From Caldimonas tepidiphila (GTDB lineage Bacteria > Pseudomonadota > Gammaproteobacteria > Burkholderiales > Burkholderiaceae_C): DNA of 64,000 bases. Under the pieces are notes generated by a model. It made no database searches. It was not told the DNA's origin and saw only the letters and a list, made by a program, of their open reading frames with translations. Below are positions 60,031 through 64,000 of this stretch, piece after piece. The stretch spans positions 27,161 to 91,160 of the forward strand of contig NZ_QXMG01000019.1 of NCBI RefSeq assembly GCF_003569765.1. Reading direction: 5' to 3'. Position 1 is the first letter of the stretch, and each line of letters begins with the position of its first letter. The position numbers and the translations under genes were made by a program.

Positions 60031-61494
60031 TCAGGCGGTGCCTCCGACCGTCATGCCGTCGATGCGCATCGTCGGCTGGCCGACGCCGACCGGCACGCTC
60101 TGGCCTTCCTTGCCGCAGGTGCCCACGCCCGTGTCGAGCCGCATGTCGTTGCCGATCATGCTCACGCGTGTGAGCGCGTCCGGGCCGTTGCCGATGATCG
60201 TCGCGCCCTTGACCGGATACTGGATCTTGCCGTTCTCGACCCAGAAGGCCTCGCTCGCCGAGAACACGAACTTGCCGCTGGTGATGTCGACCTGACCGCC
60301 GCCGAAGTTCACCGCGTAGAGGCCGCGCTTGAGGCTCGCGACGATCTCCTCGGGGGTCTTGTCGCCGCCGAGCATGTAGGTGTTGGTCATGCGCGGCATC
60401 GGCACGTGCGCGTAGCTCTCGCGCCGGCCGTTGCCGGTGGGCTTGACCTTCATCAGGCGCGCGTTCAGCGAGTCCTGGATGTAGCCCTTGAGGATGCCGT
60501 CCTCGATCAGCACGTTGCGCTGCGAGGCGTTGCCCTCGTCGTCGACGTTGAGGGAGCCGCGGCGGTCGGGAAGCGTGCCGTCGTCGAGAACCGTCACGCC
60601 GGGCGCCGCGACGCGCTCGCCGATGCGACCGGAAAACGCGCTCGAGCCCTTGCGGTTGAAATCGCCCTCGAGGCCGTGGCCGATCGCCTCGTGCAGCAGC
60701 ACGCCGGGCCAGCCGGGGCCGAGCACCACGGTCATCTCGCCGGCCGGCGCGGGGCGGCTCTCGAGGTTGGTCAGTGCCGCGTTGACCGCGTCGTCGACGT
60801 ACTCCTGAAGCACCGAGTCGTGGAAGTAGCCGAAGCCGAAGCGCCCGCCGCCGCCGCCCGAGCCCATCTCGCGGCGGCCGTTCTGCTCGGCGATCACCGT
60901 CACGCTCAGGCGCACGAGCGGCCGCACATCGGCGGCGATCGTGCCGTCGGCGCGCGCCACCATCACCACGTCGTACTCGCCCGCGAGGCCGGCCATCACC
61001 TGCACGATGCGCGGATCCTTCGCGCGCGCCATCTTCTCGACGCGCTCGAGCAGCGCCACCTTCTGCGTGCTGTCGAGCGTCGCGATCGGATCCATCGGTG
61101 CGTACAGCACGCGGCTGCCGGCCACCGTCGGCGCCCCGGCGACCTTCACGCGGCGGCTCTGGCCGCCCGCGGCGATGGTGCGCACCGTGCGCGCCGCGTC
61201 GAGCAGCGCTGCCTCGGAGATGTCGTCGGAGTAGGCGAAGGCGGTCTTCTCGCCGGCCACCGCGCGCACGCCGACGCCCTGGTCGATGCCGAAGCTGCCG
61301 CTCTTGACGATGCCCTCCTCCAGGCTCCAGCCCTCGCTGCGGGTGTACTGGAAGTAGAGGTCGGCGTCGTCGATGCGGTGCTCGCCGATCACGCGAAGCG
61401 CGTTGGCGAGTTTCGCCTCGTCGAGGCCGAAGGGGTCCAGCAGCAGCGACTTCGCAACCGCCAGGCGTTCGAGGGTGGGTTCGCGCGAGATCAT
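60031..61494 (-). CDS. tldD: Metalloprotease TldD
   Basis: A 487-residue subunit of the TldD/TldE protease, which trims modified peptides such as microcin precursors and degrades CcdA-like antitoxins. The zinc motif HExxxH is His268-Glu269-xxx-His273 (LLHEAIGHGLEGD). Late motifs include GGGQVDITSGKFVF and VGTCGKEGQ, where Cys is the third ligand. The start ATG 61494 (MISREPTLERLAVAKSLLLD) is chosen by family length. No tldE is in this window. Confidence 0.95.
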   Translation of the reverse strand: MISREPTLERLAVAKSLLLDPFGLDEAKLANALRVIGEHRIDDADLYFQYTRSEGWSLEEGIVKSGSFGIDQGVGVRAVAGEKTAFAYSDDISEAALLDAARTVRTIAAGGQSRRVKVAGAPTVAGSRVLYAPMDPIATLDSTQKVALLERVEKMARAKDPRIVQVMAGLAGEYDVVMVARADGTIAADVRPLVRLSVTVIAEQNGRREMGSGGGGGRFGFGYFHDSVLQEYVDDAVNAALTNLESRPAPAGEMTVVLGPGWPGVLLHEAIGHGLEGDFNRKGSSAFSGRIGERVAAPGVTVLDDGTLPDRRGSLNVDDEGNASQRNVLIEDGILKGYIQDSLNARLMKVKPTGNGRRESYAHVPMPRMTNTYMLGGDKTPEEIVASLKRGLYAVNFGGGQVDITSGKFVFSASEAFWVENGKIQYPVKGATIIGNGPDALTRVSMIGNDMRLDTGVGTCGKEGQSVPVGVGQPTMRIDGMTVGGTA

Positions 61495-61942
61495 CGGGGC
61501 ATTGTAGGGAGCGCGCCGGGCCTGCGCTGCACATGGACATGGGGCCCCGGGCGGGCCGCGAAGCCGCCGTGCGCGCCGCGCCCGTCCCATGCCGGATCGG
61601 GCGGGATGGCGGCGGCGTCGGCGCCTGGCGGAGGCCGCGCGCGCCCTTCCCCTGCGGCCGGCACGACTGCCGGCATTGCCCCTGGGCACAAAGTAGGCCG
61701 CAGCACCTGCGGCTTCCAAGAAGAAACTTTGGAGTTTCTCTCGAGATCGAGCGAAGAAGCCTCAGAAAAGGCGGAATTTCCTCAAGGGCGGCGCCGAAAC
61801 AACACTTTTGACGCCGGCAGGCGCCCGCCGACGAAGCCGTACACCATAATGGCCACTCACGGTTTGGATGCGGCGCTCAGGGTTGAATGGTTCACGATGG
61901 GTAGAAGCTCCATGACGGATCGATATTGAAAGGGGCTCTCTC
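61495..61942. other. 448-base divergent region holding structured, AT-richer leader sequence
   Basis: It separates tldD (minus) and the RNA-binding protein gene (plus). From about 61690 to 61820 it is AT-richer and contains consecutive hairpins: GCCGCAG-CAC-CTGCGGC (61697-61713), AGAAACT-TTGG-AGTTTCT (61722-61739) and CTCG-AGAT-CGAG (61740-61751). A CATAAT box (61845-61850) could be the -10 of the RNA-binding protein promoter, giving an untranslated leader of about 85 bases. No -35 matches. Confidence 0.5.
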
Positions 61943-62443
61943 ATGGGCAACAAGCTTTACGTGGGCAATCTGCCCTACACGGTTCGCGACGAAGACCTCA
62001 ACGAGGCGTTCTCGCAGTTCGGCGCAGTGACCTCCGCCAAGGTGATGATGGACCGCGACACCGGTCGCTCGAAGGGCTTCGGCTTCGTCGAGATGGCCAC
62101 GGACGCCGAGGCCCAGTCGGCCATCAACGGCATGAACGGCCAGTCCCTGTCGGGCCGCGCCCTCGTCGTCAACGAGGCTCGTCCCCGTGAAGATCGTCCG
62201 GGCGGCTTCGGCGGCGGCGGCGGTCGTTCGGGTGGCGGCGGCTACGGCGGTGGCGGTGGCTACGGCGGTGGTGGCGGCGGCTACGGTGGTGGCGGCGGCC
62301 GCTCGGGTGGCGGCGGCTACGGCGGCGGCGGTGGTGGCTACGGTGGTGGCGGCGGTGGCCGCTCGGGTGGCGGCGGCTACGGCGGCGGCGGTGGCCGTTC
62401 GGGTGGCGGCGGCTACGGCGGCGGTGGCCGCAGCGGCTACTGA
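61943..62443 (+). CDS. Glycine-rich RRM RNA-binding protein
   Basis: A 166-residue protein. Residues 3-80 form one RNA-recognition motif with RNP2 LYVGNL (5-10) and RNP1 KGFGFVEM (44-51). Residues 87-166 are almost entirely Gly with regular Arg-Ser and Tyr, in units such as RSGGGGYGGGGG. Bacterial/cyanobacterial cold-induced Rbp proteins have this layout; the tail probably mediates RNA contacts or condensate formation. AAAGGGG is 9 bases before ATG 61943. Followed by two hairpins, the second a strong terminator. Confidence 0.95.
   Translation: MGNKLYVGNLPYTVRDEDLNEAFSQFGAVTSAKVMMDRDTGRSKGFGFVEMATDAEAQSAINGMNGQSLSGRALVVNEARPREDRPGGFGGGGGRSGGGGYGGGGGYGGGGGGYGGGGGRSGGGGYGGGGGGYGGGGGGRSGGGGYGGGGGRSGGGGYGGGGRSGY
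62201..62440 (+). repeat. Glycine-codon tandem repeat tract in the RRM gene
   Basis: About 240 bases made of imperfect repeats of GGTGGCGGCGGCTACGG-like units encoding Gly-rich blocks. Repeat units are near-identical at DNA level, so length change by slippage or recombination is possible. Confidence 0.8.
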
Positions 62444-62463
62444 GCACTGCATCTGATTGAAGT

Positions 62464-62486
62464 CTTGCGGGCACTCCGCCCGCAAG
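62464..62486. terminator. First of two tandem hairpins after the RRM gene
   Basis: CTTGCGGGC-ACTCC-GCCCGCAAG is a perfect 9-bp stem about 20 bases after the stop. No T-run follows; it may stabilise the 3' end. Confidence 0.55.
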
Positions 62487-62496
62487 CAGCGACAGC

Positions 62497-62532
62497 AAAA
62501 AGCGGCACGCCTTCGGGGCGTGCCGCTTTTTT
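62497..62532. terminator. Strong bidirectional intrinsic terminator
   Basis: A perfect stem AGCGGCACGCC/GGCGTGCCGCT around TTCGG, flanked by AAAAA and TTTTTT. It works for the plus-strand RRM gene and, in reverse, for the minus-strand sbtA-sbtB pair. Confidence 0.88.
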
Positions 62533-62592
62533 CATTTCCGGCTCATGCGCGCGCTGGTGCGTGCTGCCGCAAGCACCAGCGCCGCCCCGGGA

Positions 62593-62904
62593 TCAGAACT
62601 TCTGCGGCCTCAGCACCGCCACATCGGCGAAGAACATCGTGACGGCGAAGTTCGGCGCGTAGTTGCGCAGCACGTGCTCGGCGATCTGGTCGGCAACCGC
62701 CGGCTCGCAGATCACCTTCATCTCGATCGTGCGGTCCGCCTCCCAGGCGCCCTCGCGTACGCCGCCGGTGGAGCCCTCGCCCCGCACGTCGTAGACGGTG
62801 TAGCCCTGCGCGCCCAGGCGCTTGACGTCCTGCACGAGGGACTTCTCCAGCACCGCCTCGGCGATGATCACGAGCAGCTGCTTAGGGTGTTTGATCAGGC
62901 TCAT
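62593..62904 (-). CDS. PII-like protein, SbtB type
   Basis: A 103-residue P-II-superfamily protein, MSLIKHPKQLLVIIAEAVLE, with the core VKRLGAQGYTVYDVRGEGS, a T-loop region GSTGGVREGAWEADRTIEM and VICEPAVADQIAEHVLRNY. It lacks the glutamine-synthetase PII Tyr51 signature and a C-terminal Cys pair. The neighbouring SbtA-like transporter, two bases upstream, points to regulation of bicarbonate uptake by adenylyl nucleotides as known for cyanobacterial SbtB. Confidence 0.88.
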   Translation of the reverse strand: MSLIKHPKQLLVIIAEAVLEKSLVQDVKRLGAQGYTVYDVRGEGSTGGVREGAWEADRTIEMKVICEPAVADQIAEHVLRNYAPNFAVTMFFADVAVLRPQKF

Positions 62905-62906
62905 CC

Positions 62907-63857
62907 TCAGGCCCCCGGCAAGGTGGAAGCGGTCAGGCGGCGCGCCAGCTCGATGTAGAGCGGCACGCCCACGACGATGTTGAACGGAAAGGTGATGCCC
63001 AGCGCTGCGGTGATCGACAGCGCCGAGTTCGCCTCGGGCACCGCGAGCCGCATCGCGGTGGGCGCGGCAATGTAGCTCGCGCTCGCTGCCAGCGTCGCGA
63101 GAATGGCCACGCCGCCGGTGCTCAGTCCCAGCATCAGCCCCGCGCCGGCGCCCAGCAGCGCCAGCACCGGCGGCACGCCGAGGCCCACCACGAGCACCAC
63201 CAGGCCGAAGCGCCTCACCTCGGCAAGCCGCGCGCCGGCGACCAGGCCGAGCTCCAGCAGGAACAGCGCCAGCACGCCCTTGAACGGGTCGACGAACAGC
63301 GCCTTGATCGGAGCCATCCCCGCATCGCCGGCGATCGCCCCGATCAGCAGGCCTCCCAGCAGCAGCAGCACGCTCTTGCCGAACAGCACCTCGTGCATCA
63401 GCACGCCCCAGCGCACGTCCTTGAGCCGCGACATGCGCGCCAGCAGGATGCCGGCGATCAGGCCCGGCGCCTCCATCACCGCTACCCACAGCGGCGCCTG
63501 GCTCTCGTAGCTCATCCCCTGGCGGGCGAGTTCGGCCGTCACCACCGCGAAGGTCACGACGCTCACGGAGCCGTAGTGCGCGCCGAGCGCCGCCGCGTCC
63601 GAGGAGCCCAGGCGCATCAGGCGCAGCAGCGGGTAGAGCAGGCAGGGGATCGCGAAGCCCAGCAGCACCAGCACCAGCACCTGCGGCCCGAGCACGCCGA
63701 GCGGCTGCTTGGACAACTCCAGCCCGCCCTTCAGGCCGATGGCCAGCAGCAGGTAGATGGAAAGTGTTTCGTACAGCGCCTCGGGCAGGCGCAGGTCGCT
63801 TTTGACGAGGCGCGCGAACACGCCCAGGACGAAGAAAAAAACCACGATGTCGATCAT
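62907..63857 (-). CDS. SbtA-like sodium-dependent bicarbonate transporter
   Basis: A 316-residue membrane protein of the SbtA/DUF897 family with about ten hydrophobic helices, built as inverted halves. LAIGLKGGLELSK, LGAHYGSVSVVTFAVV and ASASYIAAPTAMRLAVPEAN are typical family stretches. It probably imports bicarbonate with Na+. The start is ambiguous: ATG 63857 (MIDIVVFFFVLG) fits the family; ATG 63875 would add six residues. The SbtB-like regulator follows after two bases. Confidence 0.88.
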   Translation of the reverse strand: MIDIVVFFFVLGVFARLVKSDLRLPEALYETLSIYLLLAIGLKGGLELSKQPLGVLGPQVLVLVLLGFAIPCLLYPLLRLMRLGSSDAAALGAHYGSVSVVTFAVVTAELARQGMSYESQAPLWVAVMEAPGLIAGILLARMSRLKDVRWGVLMHEVLFGKSVLLLLGGLLIGAIAGDAGMAPIKALFVDPFKGVLALFLLELGLVAGARLAEVRRFGLVVLVVGLGVPPVLALLGAGAGLMLGLSTGGVAILATLAASASYIAAPTAMRLAVPEANSALSITAALGITFPFNIVVGVPLYIELARRLTASTLPGA

Positions 63858-64000
63858 GGGGGCGGAGCATGCCATAGAGCACACGCACTCTCTCCGCTTG
63901 AAGCCTCGGCCATGCAACGAAAGCAGTCCTGTTAGGGCCTGTCCAGCATCTACTTCCTGTTTTGAGCAACGCGCATTGCGTGTAATGAACGCGGTCTCAG

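Noticed and set aside
59353..61929. Long open frame on the plus strand opposite tldD
   Set aside because: It lies antisense to TldD, spans several terminators and has no protein motif.
62201..62440. Regular repeats that could be a CRISPR array or other tandem repeat element
   Set aside because: They are in-frame glycine codons of the RRM protein, with no spacers.
63900..64000. AT-richer right edge considered as an insertion-sequence end or tRNA
   Set aside because: No inverted repeat, transposase frame or cloverleaf is visible in the short stretch available.

Overview
The window is very GC-rich DNA from a bacterial chromosome. Gene content and order fit a betaproteobacterium of the order Burkholderiales, plausibly the Rubrivivax/Leptothrix/Ideonella side, although no rRNA or diagnostic marker fixes the genus. 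The block mnmG-rsmG-lysE-parA-hydrolase-parB (42.7-48.6 kb), together with three near-perfect parS sites (about 1.6, 13.5 and 44.2 kb), indicates the origin-proximal, ParB-bound part of the chromosome. I saw no tRNA, rRNA, insertion sequence, prophage or CRISPR array.

Layout. 0-6.2 kb: a partial gene at the left edge, a small HEPN/RES-N-terminal-like protein, a YgfF-like reductase, a small membrane protein, a YflT-type stress protein and a large PAS-GGDEF-EAL protein. 6.4-9.9 kb: an 85-residue protein and a second, membrane-anchored GGDEF-EAL protein. 10-15 kb: zinc alcohol dehydrogenase, a membrane protein, nitronate monooxygenase, a cation/proton antiporter and a coupled pair of small proteins. 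15.4-21.8 kb: a GMC oxidoreductase (plus strand) facing a minus-strand cluster of UDP-galactopyranose mutase, a glycosidase/RmlD fusion, DoxX and an FMN reductase. 22-24.8 kb: phosphoribosyltransferase, a hypothetical protein, a gene-free stretch that looks like a small transcription unit, and a TSUP transporter. 24.8-27.8 kb: a compact signalling operon of CheA-like kinase, CheY and CheX with no CheW. 28-34.6 kb: malonyl-CoA synthetase, enoyl-CoA hydratase, small proteins, a chemoreceptor and a Crp/Fnr regulator.

34.8-39.9 kb is a tightly packed trehalose/osmotic-stress operon (otsB, GH15 glucoamylase-like, otsA, MscS channel). 40-42.5 kb carries stress and small proteins and a second SDR. 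42.7-48.6 kb is the tRNA/rRNA modification and chromosome-partition block. 49.1-53.8 kb is prkA-yeaH-spoVR behind a convincing sigma-54 promoter, suggesting nitrogen/starvation control. 53.9-59.2 kb holds a methyltransferase, a D-lactate-type FAD dehydrogenase, a cobalamin adenosyltransferase, an EF-hand protein, and a class I DAHP synthase whose leader encodes a 24-residue peptide packed with Phe/Tyr/Trp codons ahead of a perfect intrinsic terminator. This is a transcription attenuator for aromatic amino acid synthesis. 60-64 kb holds TldD, a glycine-rich RRM protein with a structured leader and strong terminator, and an SbtA/SbtB-type bicarbonate transporter and PII-like pair.

The strongest findings are the aromatic leader-peptide attenuator with its apparently leaderless start, the three parS sites (two inside coding sequence), the sigma-54 promoter of the PrkA operon, the CheW-less kinase operon and the SbtA/SbtB pair outside cyanobacteria.
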